Shown: positions 8,038 to 16,065, counted from the stretch's first letter. The stretch: DNA of 58,213 nucleotides from Liquorilactobacillus satsumensis DSM 16230 = JCM 12392 (GCF_001435195.1 NZ_AZFQ01000034.1:146860-205072); one strand, 5' to 3'. Numbers and translations are program-made. Notes: generated by a model not told the origin, from the sequence alone.

Positions 8038-8556
8038 TTATTTCTTGTTTCGAATTGCGGCATCCAATTTTTTTAGATAAACATTCTCAATTTTAGTATA
8101 GGAAAGTTCCTGTTCTAAATGTTTGATTTGTTTTTGTTGCCGCTTAATTAGCTGTTGTTCAGTATTTCTCTTGGATGTTTCTTTCTTTTTCTTAACCATC
8201 TTGGGTCGTCCTATCTTAGATAAAATTATGGCTTTAATTCCAAATTGTCGCATTAATTTAAGCCAATTATAAACGACTGTGTGGCTGATATCAAAGTGGA
8301 TGGCTGTTTTTTGAATACTGGTAGCGTGGTTCAAGTAGTAGGTAATAACCGCTAACTTGAAATCATTAGAATAGCGACGACATTTAAACTGTTTAAGTCC
8401 GGTGGGGCCAAAAGCTTTATAACGCGACACCCAAATTACTAACAGTGTATCACTCGGCACCTTATACTTCAAACACAGTGTGTGCAATGAATTTTCACCA
8501 TTTAAATATTCTTTAACGACTTTCAGCTTAAAGCTGTAGGTATAATTACGTGTCAA
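8038..8556 (-). CDS. IS3-family (IS150-like) transposase OrfA
   Basis: 172 residues from a TTG start at 8556, chosen because GGAGGTG lies 8 bases upstream; the open frame continues to 8688 without a ribosome site. There are two helix-turn-helix modules, about residues 5-50 (KVVKEYLNGENSLHTLCLKY) and 52-105 (FKLAVITYYLNHATSIQKTA), then a Lys-rich linker. A leucine-zipper-like coiled coil follows (KHLEQELSYTKIENVYLKKL), ending in AAIRNKK, as in IS150-type OrfA. The DDE catalytic subunit OrfB, normally reached by frameshifting, is absent downstream. It is either a relic or a stand-alone DNA-binding protein. Confidence 0.82.
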   Translation of the reverse strand: MTRNYTYSFKLKVVKEYLNGENSLHTLCLKYKVPSDTLLVIWVSRYKAFGPTGLKQFKCRRYSNDFKLAVITYYLNHATSIQKTAIHFDISHTVVYNWLKLMRQFGIKAIILSKIGRPKMVKKKKETSKRNTEQQLIKRQQKQIKHLEQELSYTKIENVYLKKLDAAIRNKK

Positions 8557-8670
8557 AAAAGCACCTCCAAAACTTGATTTACATGTCCAAGTTTTGTAAG
8601 GCACTTCACTTATGTCACACTCTCTTAGTTGCAATTCGAAAGATTCAGTTAGACATTTAGTAATCAATAA

Positions 8671-8707
8671 CCTCCAAGTATGTATCAATCAGTACTTGGT
8701 TTGGAGG
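8671..8707. repeat. Short nested inverted repeat
   Basis: CCTCCAAGTA...TACTTGGTTTGGAGG. Two overlapping 7-bp complementarities (CCTCCAA/TTGGAGG and CCAAGTA/TACTTGG) lie just beyond the right end of the IS-like element and after the nudix gene stop. There is no U-tract in either direction. It could be debris of an older insertion end or a weak stop for the folate operon. Confidence 0.45.
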
Positions 8708-8742
8708 GCTTAAATTCAGTTGTAACCATGGTTCTTGGAAGT

Positions 8743-9294
8743 TTAAGTGCCGCTTTCTTTTTTATGTAAAAGCTCATAGTAACCTTTGAATTCAGCTGTC
8801 GCCTGCTCTTTTCCCAATAGATAAACCGGCAGCTCTGCAATTGGTGGCTGCGGTTGCTTGGAAGCTAGAAAAAGGCGATACCGCACATCAACATGAAAAT
8901 GACTGACCTCATGTTTTACAGGATTGCTAGGAATATAAATCAAGTTAAGATCAAGCAGTTCAGCAGGTGTACTTGCTGTCGCCTGTGCTCTGCGACCGGT
9001 TTCTTCGTGAAATTCCCGCAAAGCGCACTCCAGCGTACTTTCACCGCTTTCAACATGTCCCGCGGGTAACAAGATTTGCTGCAGATATGGATGCTTGATG
9101 AAAAAACATTTATCATGGTTAAAAACAACTGCGCTGGCAGATAAATGTAGCGCACTTTTGCGGTCCGTTAAGGTTGCACTTGGAACTGCTGTAACTTTTT
9201 GTTCAATTTGTGATAATTTTTCTGCATTTAACCAAGGTCTATTTTGTTGTCGCAACCGTAAAATTGCGTCCAAAACTTCTTTTTTGGAATCCAC
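8743..9294 (-). CDS. Nudix hydrolase, candidate dihydroneopterin triphosphate pyrophosphatase
   Basis: 183 residues with a complete Nudix box at about 79-101: GHVESGES, then ALREFHEETGRR, matching GX5EX7REUXEEXGU, which binds Mg2+ and cleaves nucleoside-diphosphate-X substrates. The first 50 residues are a helical extension. It starts with GTG at 9294 behind AAGGAGGAG and is the last gene of the folate operon, 14 bp after folP. In Lactococcus lactis a Nudix enzyme encoded with the folate genes removes pyrophosphate from dihydroneopterin triphosphate (FolQ), the step otherwise missing here. That assignment is inferred from context. Confidence 0.85.
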   Translation of the reverse strand: MDSKKEVLDAILRLRQQNRPWLNAEKLSQIEQKVTAVPSATLTDRKSALHLSASAVVFNHDKCFFIKHPYLQQILLPAGHVESGESTLECALREFHEETGRRAQATASTPAELLDLNLIYIPSNPVKHEVSHFHVDVRYRLFLASKQPQPPIAELPVYLLGKEQATAEFKGYYELLHKKESGT

Positions 9295-9308
9295 TTCGCA
9301 TCTCCTCC

Positions 9309-10400
9309 TTACTTGACTTCCAGTGTTTGGCGGCAGAGCTGATAAACCTTAATCATCTGCTGAGTTTCTTTAACATCATGCACCCGCAGAATTCGCCCAC
9401 CTTGTTGCAGCATCTCATTTTCAAACAATAAAGTCGGCAACAAACGCTCTGCCGGTTCCACCGCGAGTAGCTTACTGATAAAACTCTTACGTGAAACAGC
9501 AATCATGATTGGTGTATTCAATTCCGCTAATAAATTAACTGATCTAATTTTCAACAGGTCAAACTCTAATACCTTTGTATTGGAAAAGCCAACGCCGGGA
9601 TCAATGACAATATTTGCCGCACTGAGCCCGTGGGCTTGCAACTTCTTAATGGAGTTACTGAAATAGTCTTTTAGATCAGTCGAAAAAGTCGGCTTTTGTT
9701 CCGCCTGATTGCGTCCGTTGAACATTGTAACTACTGCTGGAGTGTATTCACGTACCAATTCCAACTTCTTTTTTGATTGAAAACCGTCAATGTCATTTAT
9801 AATCTGCACGCCAGCAGCTAAAGCACGTGCAACTACACTATCAGTATTGGAATCGACCGCCAAGATAATTCCTGGAAAGTTCTTCTTGAGTTCTTTAATG
9901 TAGGGAGCAATACGTGCCCATTCTTCTGCCGCGCTGATTTCAGTAAAGTTCGGCTTGGAGGACTTACCGCCAAGTTCAAAAATCGCAGCTCCTGCACTGA
10001 TTTCCTGCTCTACCCGCTGCAAAACCGTCTTAAGATCCGCGTTAACCCCTCCATCATAAAAGGAATCCGGTGTAATATTCAAAATCGAGTAGATTAAAGG
10101 ATCCGTGGTTACATCAAATGAAAAATCGCGTCCTTTAAAAAATACCCGGCTGTCCTGCAATATTTTTTCAAGGTCTTCACTTGGCGTACCAAAGACTGTT
10201 TTCCAGCATGCAAGCAGTCTTTTCAAGCTCGCAGTTGCCAATTCTGCGGTAACTTTTTTACCTGCCCTCGAAAAACACACATTTTGCTGCTTTAACAAAC
10301 CCAACAGCTTTGTAATCTCAGCCTGTGAACCGCTAAATTCCACTGTCAACTGGTCAAAAAAGCGACTTTTACATTTGCAGCTGGCTGCTTGAATAATCAA
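9309..10400 (-). CDS. folP: Dihydropteroate synthase, divergent
   Basis: 363 residues. A TIM-barrel DHPS starts near residue 100 after an extra N-terminal domain of unknown role. Family motifs are recognisable but altered: NITPDSFYDGG (108-118), GGKSSKPN (144-151, usually GGESTRPG), DIDGF (203-207), DPGVGFSNT (267-275), SRKSF (303-307) and RVHDV (339-343). The usual HMRG-type loop reads TMFNGR. DHPS condenses p-aminobenzoate with hydroxymethyl-dihydropterin pyrophosphate and is the sulfonamide target. The start codon is TTG at 10400, placed by GGAGGGG, 2 bp after folC. The motif changes may alter sulfonamide response or substrate (inference). Confidence 0.88.
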   Translation of the reverse strand: MIIQAASCKCKSRFFDQLTVEFSGSQAEITKLLGLLKQQNVCFSRAGKKVTAELATASLKRLLACWKTVFGTPSEDLEKILQDSRVFFKGRDFSFDVTTDPLIYSILNITPDSFYDGGVNADLKTVLQRVEQEISAGAAIFELGGKSSKPNFTEISAAEEWARIAPYIKELKKNFPGIILAVDSNTDSVVARALAAGVQIINDIDGFQSKKKLELVREYTPAVVTMFNGRNQAEQKPTFSTDLKDYFSNSIKKLQAHGLSAANIVIDPGVGFSNTKVLEFDLLKIRSVNLLAELNTPIMIAVSRKSFISKLLAVEPAERLLPTLLFENEMLQQGGRILRVHDVKETQQMIKVYQLCRQTLEVK

Positions 10401-10402
10401 TA

Positions 10403-11716
10403 TTACCCCTCCTTATTTTTGGGCACAATTAACTTGCGCACTGCTTTTAACAAGTAAAATGAACCAACTACCAGTATAAGTCCGTCTTCCTCCTTAGCTG
10501 CTGCCACCGCTTGGTTAAATGCCTGGCGTGCGGCAGTAAAGGCTGGAGCATGCATTCGACTGATTTTATCAAAAACCTGCTGCAGCTCAACTGCTGCAAG
10601 CTTGCGCGTGGGGTGCTCTGGTTCAGTCAGATAAAAGCTGGCGTTTTTGATTTCAAGCAACTTGGCAACACAATGTCCATAATCTTTATCTTTCAAGAAG
10701 CCAACAACGATTTTTTTGGGTTTTTCTGGATATAACGTATTCACGGTCGCTGTGAAAGCTTTGATTCCATCAAGATTGTGCGCTGCATCCAAGATAATTA
10801 ATGGTGCTGTCTTAATTTTCTCGAATCTGCCTGGAATTGAGAGGGATGGCATTGTTTTAGCAATTAGCTGCTCCAACTTAAAGTTACGTTTTTCTTTGGC
10901 TAAAAAGACTTGCAGCCACCGCAGGACTGTCGCCAAGTTCTCTTGTTGATAGGTTCCCAGCAAGGAATATTCAAAAGTACATTCCGCATGCGCCGTTTTC
11001 AGCTGCATGAAGGTTTTGGTTTGCGCTGTTGCAACCACCCGCAGTTCAACTGTGGCAGCCAGATGAACCTGTGCAGCCATGCGCCGAGCTTGTTGTGCTA
11101 AGATTGTATAAACTTGCGGCGGCTGTTTAGGTGCAATAATCACTTCTGCATGCGCACGTATAATTTTAGACTTGGTTACTGCAATTTCCGCAATTGTCGT
11201 CCCTAAAATTCGCGTGTGATCCAATCCAATTTTAGTAAATATGGAATAAGCAGTCGTTTTGACTGCATTTGTCGCGTCTAGTTCACCACCCAGACCGCAC
11301 TCCAAGACTACATAGGCAACCCGGTGCTCTGCAAAATAAAGCATTGCCACCACAAAAGTCATCTCGAAAGCAGAAAGCGCAGCCGGATCAAGTTCCATTT
11401 TCACCAATACGGCTGTAATCACTTTCACGTAACCCGCAAAACTGGCTGCAGAAATCATGGTGTCATCTATGCGAATACTCTCAGTCACCTCATCAATGAA
11501 TGGACTGGTAAACAAACCGGTGCGCTCGCCCATCTTTTGCAGTAATGCTGCAATCATGGTACTAGTTGAACCTTTGCCGTTCGTTCCGCAAACATGAATG
11601 ATCTTAAACTTTTCATCAGGGTGTCCCAATTGGTGCAGCACCCGTTTTAGTAATGCAATCCGATCGCCTTGTCCATAGAGAAAACTAGGCAATTTTTTGG
11701 TCGTATCATTCGCCAT
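10403..11716 (-). CDS. folC: Folylpolyglutamate/dihydrofolate synthase
   Basis: 437 residues of the Mur-ligase/FolC family. The ATP P-loop GTNGKGS is at 44-50, followed by FTSPFIDEVTESIRID, the second-loop region ECGLGGELDATN, and the C-terminal domain with ILDAAHNLDGI. It ligates glutamate to dihydropteroate and/or extends polyglutamate tails in the cytoplasm. The neighbours supply its substrate: folKE upstream and folP 2 bp downstream. The sequence does not show whether it has the dihydrofolate synthase activity, the polyglutamylation activity, or both. Confidence 0.93.
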   Translation of the reverse strand: MANDTTKKLPSFLYGQGDRIALLKRVLHQLGHPDEKFKIIHVCGTNGKGSTSTMIAALLQKMGERTGLFTSPFIDEVTESIRIDDTMISAASFAGYVKVITAVLVKMELDPAALSAFEMTFVVAMLYFAEHRVAYVVLECGLGGELDATNAVKTTAYSIFTKIGLDHTRILGTTIAEIAVTKSKIIRAHAEVIIAPKQPPQVYTILAQQARRMAAQVHLAATVELRVVATAQTKTFMQLKTAHAECTFEYSLLGTYQQENLATVLRWLQVFLAKEKRNFKLEQLIAKTMPSLSIPGRFEKIKTAPLIILDAAHNLDGIKAFTATVNTLYPEKPKKIVVGFLKDKDYGHCVAKLLEIKNASFYLTEPEHPTRKLAAVELQQVFDKISRMHAPAFTAARQAFNQAVAAAKEEDGLILVVGSFYLLKAVRKLIVPKNKEG

Positions 11717-11741
11717 CCTTTAGATCTCTTCCTAACATTTT

Positions 11742-12797
11742 TTAATTCAAAACACGCAAGAATTCCGCACGTAATTGATTGTCTGTATCAAAATTACCGG
11801 TAAAATAGGTAGTCCGTGTCGTCGAATTACTTTTTTTGACGCCCCGCATCTCAATGCACATGTGCCGGGCATCTACCACCACCGCAACTCCCAGCGGATC
11901 TAAAATGTCCGTTAAAGTCTCCGCCACATCACTCGTAATCTTTTCCTGCAGGCTTAACTTGCGGGCTACAAAATCCACCAACCGCGGAATTTTACTCAAT
12001 CCGATAATCTTCCCATTTCTTGGGATATACGCAACGTGAGCTTGCCCAAAAAAGGGCAGCATATGATGTTCACACATTGAATAAAAAGGGATATTTTTGA
12101 CAAGAACCATTTGGGAGTTGTCTTTTTTAGGAGTCGCAAAAATTTTGTAATCTTGAAATTCACTTTGCTTTTGCGAAGAGAAAATCTCTTGGTACATTTT
12201 AGCGACACGTTGGGGAGTCTCCTTAATCCCTGCCCTTTGCGGATCATCTCCGATTGCCTGCAACAACTCCGTGACAGCCTGTTCAATTACTGCCATACTA
12301 TCCTTTTTTTGAGGTACTTTGGTAACCTTTTGCTGCGGTTCTGCTTGTTCTAAAGCCGCAATGCTCTCTGTGATCTGCTTAAAGTAAGGTTCAGTTTGCG
12401 GATAAATATCCAGCAATGGCCGCAATACAAACAAACGTTTGAAAGTTTCTTTGTGCGGAACAATCAAATCTTGACTGTTAAGCCGTTCAGTTCCCCAAAA
12501 AATAATGTCAATATCTAATGTCCGCGGTCCCCAATGAACCTTCCGTACTCGTTGTAGCGCAGCCTCAATCTGATGAATAATTTGCAAAAGTTTTGCCGGC
12601 TGATAAGTGGTATAAATTTTAGCAGCCACATTTAAAAACATTCCTTGTTCAACTCCCCCAACTGGAGAAGTTTCATAATAATCAGAAACTTGATCAATTA
12701 TTATCTGGTGATCATTGCCCAAATATGTGAGGGCCTTTTCGATATTTTCCTGTCGTGCACCCAGATTGCTGCCCAAACTTAAATATATACTTTCCAT
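11742..12797 (-). CDS. folKE: Bifunctional HPPK / GTP cyclohydrolase I (FolKE fusion)
   Basis: 351 residues. Residues 1-150 are 6-hydroxymethyl-7,8-dihydropterin pyrophosphokinase: GSNLGAR at 9-15, and GPRTLDIDIIFWG at 90-102 carrying the Mg-binding Asp pair. A Gln/Lys-rich linker (about 152-167) follows. Residues 168-351 are GTP cyclohydrolase I with zinc ligands Cys242, His245 and Cys314 (MCEHHMLPF; RHMCIEMRG). One polypeptide thus catalyses the first committed step and the pyrophosphokinase step of pterin synthesis. The same fusion is known in Lactococcus lactis. It starts 1 bp after folB. Confidence 0.95.
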   Translation of the reverse strand: MESIYLSLGSNLGARQENIEKALTYLGNDHQIIIDQVSDYYETSPVGGVEQGMFLNVAAKIYTTYQPAKLLQIIHQIEAALQRVRKVHWGPRTLDIDIIFWGTERLNSQDLIVPHKETFKRLFVLRPLLDIYPQTEPYFKQITESIAALEQAEPQQKVTKVPQKKDSMAVIEQAVTELLQAIGDDPQRAGIKETPQRVAKMYQEIFSSQKQSEFQDYKIFATPKKDNSQMVLVKNIPFYSMCEHHMLPFFGQAHVAYIPRNGKIIGLSKIPRLVDFVARKLSLQEKITSDVAETLTDILDPLGVAVVVDARHMCIEMRGVKKSNSTTRTTYFTGNFDTDNQLRAEFLRVLN

Positions 12798-12798
12798 C

Positions 12799-13155
12799 TT
12801 ACTGCTCCATCTCTATTTCAACATTATCTAAAATTCCATCAATTGGAACACCCAGCTTCTTTACGCTAACTTTGACTGTTGCAATTTTTGTACGTTCAAT
12901 TTTCTTAATTTCTTTGATAATTGTCAAAGCTAACGTTTCGATTAAATCAACTCGACTGTCTTTAACAATTTGTGCAATCGTAGCATAAAAGTCAGCATAA
13001 TTAACAGTCTTTGCCACTTGATCATCAAGAGTTGCTGGATCGATGTTTAATTTCACCTCAAGATTGATCTCAATTTTTTGGCCCAATTTTTTTTCTGCTT
13101 GATAAACACCAATATGACTGTAAAACCTCATGCGGTTGATTCTAATTGTATACAT
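12799..13155 (-). CDS. folB: Dihydroneopterin aldolase
   Basis: 118 residues of the FolB T-fold family: IRINRMRFYSHIGVYQAEK at the start, NYADFY in the middle and DLIETLALTI supplying the active-site Glu, ending in VEIEMEQ. It converts dihydroneopterin to hydroxymethyl-dihydropterin and glycolaldehyde. It is the first gene of the folate operon, directly downstream of a predicted ZTP riboswitch and its terminator. Confidence 0.95.
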   Translation of the reverse strand: MYTIRINRMRFYSHIGVYQAEKKLGQKIEINLEVKLNIDPATLDDQVAKTVNYADFYATIAQIVKDSRVDLIETLALTIIKEIKKIERTKIATVKVSVKKLGVPIDGILDNVEIEMEQ

Positions 13156-13192
13156 GTTCTTCCCCCTTCTTGATTCACGATCTCGTTACAGC

Positions 13193-13300
13193 AAAAAGGG
13201 CACTTCAGCATAAAAGCAGAAGTGCCCAGGCGGTCGACGTGATAGAGTTATACTCCGTGTGGTTTACCCACTTCCGCCAGTAATACAACTCTCGCTGTCT
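13193..13300 (-). promoter_or_regulatory. ZTP/ZMP (pfl-type) riboswitch with terminator, upstream of folB
   Basis: The minus-strand leader contains the order of conserved pieces known for the pfl motif: ACTGGCGG, then a GTGGGTAAACCAC hairpin, then GGAGTATAACTC (its outer part pairs back to GAGAGTT), and after a short linker CCGCCTGGGCA. The GGCGG/CCGCC complementarity makes the pseudoknot. GGGCACTTC...GAAGTGCCC (13227-13198) followed by TTTTT is an intrinsic terminator that shares bases with the CCGCCTGGGC element, giving a plausible on/off switch. ZTP and ZMP rise when formyl-tetrahydrofolate is scarce, so ligand should turn the folate genes on. Confidence 0.9.
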
Positions 13301-13303
13301 TTC

Positions 13304-13332
13304 AAATTAGCATTGTTCAATTTAATTGTCAA
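13304..13332 (-). promoter_or_regulatory. SigA promoter of the folate operon
   Basis: Minus strand TTGACA (13332-13327), 17 bp, TAATTT (13309-13304). The start site would fall at the 5' edge of the riboswitch. Confidence 0.75.
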
Positions 13333-13364
13333 TATTTTATCTGAAGTGTACAAAACCCTATAGA

Positions 13365-13419
13365 TTAGCGTCAGGTAACGCGGGTAACTGAACTTGTTAT
13401 TATTCACATTCAATCGCTG
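13365..13419. repeat. Degraded palindrome-family copy
   Basis: TTAGCGTC, GGTAACTGAACTTGTTA and the tail TTCACATTCAATCGC align with the core of the complete unit at 47-155 (TTAGCGTC, GGTAACTGCACTTGTTA, GTGTGATCCATGC). It lies immediately after the receptor stop codon, in its 3' untranslated region. Confidence 0.55.
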
Positions 13420-13439
13420 TGGACGATGCACTGAATCAC

Positions 13440-15491
13440 CTAGTCCTTGACATCAAACCGATTCGCATCTTTTTTCAAGACGCCAGCCACGTTCTTCAGG
13501 TCCGCAACATGATTTGTAAACTCTTCACTTGTTGCAAGCACTTCTTCAGAATTTGCCGAAACTTCTTCAGCACCTGCTGCATTTTCCTCAGTGGAAGCCG
13601 AAATATTTTCTATATTTTTCAAAATTTTGCCTTGGACATCCTCAATCTTCTTACTTGCACCGTGAATGACTTGAATCCCTTCCGTAATCTGCTTGGTGCT
13701 ATCTGTGACTTCACGTGTTGATTCACTTGCACGTGCCAAGATATCCGTTAAGCGTTGACTATCTTTGAGTGAAGCGTTTGTTTGGGTGACCATCTGGGTA
13801 GACTGTTTGCGAATCTGCAACACAATTTCTTCAATCTCTTTAGTCGATGACTTGCTCTGATCCGACAATTTACGGATCTCGGTTGCAACAACTGCAAACC
13901 CTTTGCCAGCATCCCCCGCTGAAGCTGCTTCAATTGAGGCATTCAACGCCAGCAAATTAGTTCGCTGTGAGATCTCATTGATCACACTGATAATCTTGGT
14001 AATATTTTGAATCTTGTGGTCCATCGTCTGGACTTGTTCGAGCGTGCCTTCCATCTTTTCCAGCTCTTCACTCCAGCCATCACCAACGCTGCCCGCAATT
14101 CCTATATTTTCATTATTCAATTCATCCGCTTTTTCAGCCTGTTTGTTTAATTGTTCAATTCGCATATGCATGTCTGCAATGATCTGTGATAATTCTTGCA
14201 ATTGACTGACACTTTCACCAGTTTCCTGAGCCTGTGAACTAGTAACCTCCGCAATCCCCGTAATTGTTTGTGCGACTTCTTCCATTGCCTTGGCTGTCTG
14301 TTTAGACAAATCCAATAAAGTATCAGAGCCATTGGCGACTTTGTCACTTTCCTTTTGGACTTTTTGAACCAGCACACCAACTGCTGCAATCATATTGTTA
14401 TACTTGAAAGCTAGACGCTGCGTCTCGTTTCCATGCGCTAAAGGCCAAATGAACTGATTGATCTTTTTAGTAAACCAATTCTTATTCTTCAACTGCTGCG
14501 GGTTAATCTTTAATAAGTTGCCCTGCTCAGCTTTTCCAAAGTAGTCAATCAAAGTCCCGATCATCCGCTTAACGCCCTGAGTAACAACGACTGCTACTGC
14601 AATCACTATTACTAACACAACTGCAGAAATTATCAGCGAAGAAATTACCAACGATTGTAGCTCGGGAGTCAGTTCATTTGCTTTAAGCTGGGCAACAGCA
14701 AAAATTCCATTGTTGACGTCTGCATCTCCATTATCATAGGTAGCTGTCTCAACCGCAGATTTACCCTTCAATAAGATATTGCCCGCTTTTTGCTTATTCT
14801 GTTTAATCTGCTTGAATAACTCTGACTGGCTAATATTTGTATTTACTAAGGATTGATTTTTGGCGGCTAATACAACCCCATTACTGCCAACCAGCATTGC
14901 ATTCCCTGTTTGTCCAATTGCCATTTTTTGCAGTTGCGCTTGGACATCATCATACAACACATTAAAGGCCAAGACTCCGGTTTGCCCCTTCGAATTACTG
15001 AACGCTTCAGCAATAAAGACGACATAACTGTTAGTCTTAGAATCGAAAAACGGTTTGGTCCAATAGACGCTCCCCTTGTGTGCGAGAGCTCCTTTATACC
15101 AAGCTTGTGTTTTAGGATCTTTGGCGACCAATGAACCTTTATCATTTGTCACAGACTGTCCATTTGGCATTACAAAAACCGTATCAGCCATAATATCGTT
15201 CTCGATTTCTGCTGAAGAGATTGTCTGCTTGATCTCTTCTTTGTTAAAATCATTCTTAAAAACGGCTTGTTGAATCAGGCCCGTCAATGCTTTTGTAGCG
15301 GAGACATTCAACGAATCGCGGCTTTTGAGAACCATCTCAACAGCTGCTTTGCGGCTTTGTGCCGTCCGCTTCAGTAATAACTGTTCTGTACTGTGATAAG
15401 AACTAGCCAGCATGATCAAAATTGGAATTAACCCCATTGCGATCAAGCCAGTTATAATCACTTTCGCGATACTTTTATCTTTATTTTTCAT
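13440..15491 (-). CDS. Methyl-accepting chemotaxis protein with extracellular Cache domain (1)
   Basis: 683 residues. TM1 is at about 10-30, the extracellular dCache_1-like domain at about 35-275, TM2 at about 283-305 ([17 protein letters not shown]), then a HAMP-like linker and a long signalling hairpin. The tip is [26 protein letters not shown]-terminal methylation helix residues are [16 protein letters not shown]. In the ligand pocket the usual R-x-WY reads Q-x-WY (KTQAWYKG) and a later Asp reads Asn (AFNVLY), unlike the receptor at 50860-52914. A non-amino-acid ligand is therefore possible. It is transcribed alone from a SigD-type promoter. Confidence 0.93.
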   Translation of the reverse strand: MKNKDKSIAKVIITGLIAMGLIPILIMLASSYHSTEQLLLKRTAQSRKAAVEMVLKSRDSLNVSATKALTGLIQQAVFKNDFNKEEIKQTISSAEIENDIMADTVFVMPNGQSVTNDKGSLVAKDPKTQAWYKGALAHKGSVYWTKPFFDSKTNSYVVFIAEAFSNSKGQTGVLAFNVLYDDVQAQLQKMAIGQTGNAMLVGSNGVVLAAKNQSLVNTNISQSELFKQIKQNKQKAGNILLKGKSAVETATYDNGDADVNNGIFAVAQLKANELTPELQSLVISSLIISAVVLVIVIAVAVVVTQGVKRMIGTLIDYFGKAEQGNLLKINPQQLKNKNWFTKKINQFIWPLAHGNETQRLAFKYNNMIAAVGVLVQKVQKESDKVANGSDTLLDLSKQTAKAMEEVAQTITGIAEVTSSQAQETGESVSQLQELSQIIADMHMRIEQLNKQAEKADELNNENIGIAGSVGDGWSEELEKMEGTLEQVQTMDHKIQNITKIISVINEISQRTNLLALNASIEAASAGDAGKGFAVVATEIRKLSDQSKSSTKEIEEIVLQIRKQSTQMVTQTNASLKDSQRLTDILARASESTREVTDSTKQITEGIQVIHGASKKIEDVQGKILKNIENISASTEENAAGAEEVSANSEEVLATSEEFTNHVADLKNVAGVLKKDANRFDVKD

Positions 15492-15549
15492 AATATGGTA
15501 AACAATCCTTTCATCCCGTTATTTCCTTGATAGAAACGTACATTATTAT

Positions 15550-15577
15550 TAAATCGGAACAAACTCTCATTTTTTTA
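15550..15577 (-). promoter_or_regulatory. SigD-type promoter of the receptor gene
   Basis: TAAA (15577-15574), 16-bp spacer, CCGATTTA (15557-15550) on the minus strand, about 60 bases upstream of the start codon. Confidence 0.7.
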
Positions 15578-15718
15578 ATGGCAGCTGCTTTTTTTCTCTA
15601 AAAAAACTAATTCTTATTATTTATTTTTTGTTATCCTTAACCTCTAAAATTATTATTTATAGTTAACCTTAAAGCTAATTTGATGGCATAGCCGTCTAAA
15701 CCTAAACTGCACGCAAAC

Positions 15719-15743
15719 TAAAAAAACGGCGCTCGCGCCCGTT
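15719..15743 (-). terminator. Orphan intrinsic terminator
   Basis: Minus strand AACGGGCGCGAGCGCCGTT followed by TTTTT. No minus-strand gene lies between it and the flgL terminator 240 bp upstream, so it either backs up that terminator or ends an unannotated small RNA. Confidence 0.5.
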
Positions 15744-15772
15744 AAATTCGCAGCATATAAAAAACTAAGGAA

Positions 15773-15818
15773 GTGTGAACCTAAGTTGTTAGTATTCAAA
15801 TTTTGACTTGGCGCACAC
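15773..15818. repeat. Truncated palindrome-family copy
   Basis: GTGTGAACCTAAGTTG...AAATTTTGACTTGGCGCACAC keeps both outer ends of the 7865-7974 type but has lost the centre. The right flank TTTACGCGCCTTGAATAAAGG resembles TTTATCCGGAATAAA. Confidence 0.55.
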
Positions 15819-15985
15819 GTTTACGCGCCTTGAATAAAGGAATGAGGGTAGAACAAAATGCATTTAGTTGGCAAGCATTAATAGCGTTGCCCAAATAATT
15901 TTGGAGTAGAATTGTCTGACAAGGTTAAGTGCAGCTAACTGACTTTTGGTGCATGTTTCAGCACTAGCTGTTTGGAAATAAGGGA

Positions 15986-16020
15986 CAAAAAAAGAGTTTG
16001 CGACTTTTGTCCCAAACTCT
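15986..16020 (-). terminator. Terminator of flgM-flgN-flgK-flgL
   Basis: Minus strand AGAGTTTG...CAAACTCT followed by TTTTTTT, 45 bases after the flgL stop. The same DNA can also fold as GGGACAAAA/TTTTGTCCC. Confidence 0.85.
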
Positions 16021-16065
16021 CCTTCTTACTTTTTATGTGCCTCAATTTTCAGCCAGATTTCCATC

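Larger units (their letters stand above)
7858..8627. mobile_element. IS3-like orfA-only element with 20-bp terminal inverted repeats
   Basis: A perfect 20-bp inverted repeat (TAAGAGAGTGTGACATAAGT at 7858-7877 and its complement at 8608-8627) encloses 770 bp. The interior holds a 110-bp palindrome (7865-7974) and an IS3-type orfA (8038-8556), but no orfB. I see no clear target-site duplication. The left 47 bases reappear identically at 58166-58213, so the element or its end is repeated nearby. It may be an internally deleted IS or a MITE-like derivative. Confidence 0.75.
15492..16065. other. 574-bp intergenic region between flgL and the receptor gene
   Basis: Holds the flgL terminator, a truncated palindrome copy, a GC-rich orphan hairpin with a U-tract and the receptor promoter, listed separately. 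No coding region is supported. Confidence 0.6.

Noticed and set aside
8557-8688. N-terminal extension of the IS orfA frame
   Set aside because: It runs through the terminal inverted repeat and beyond the element, and GGAGGTG precedes the TTG at 8556.
9309-10400. folP as a decayed gene
   Set aside because: The frame is open over its full length with all core motifs recognisable and a good ribosome site; divergence is not the same as inactivation.
13193-13300. Tetrahydrofolate riboswitch
   Set aside because: Expected for folate genes, but the conserved blocks (ACTGGCGG, GTGGG..CCAC, CCGCCTGGGCA) fit the ZTP pfl motif instead.
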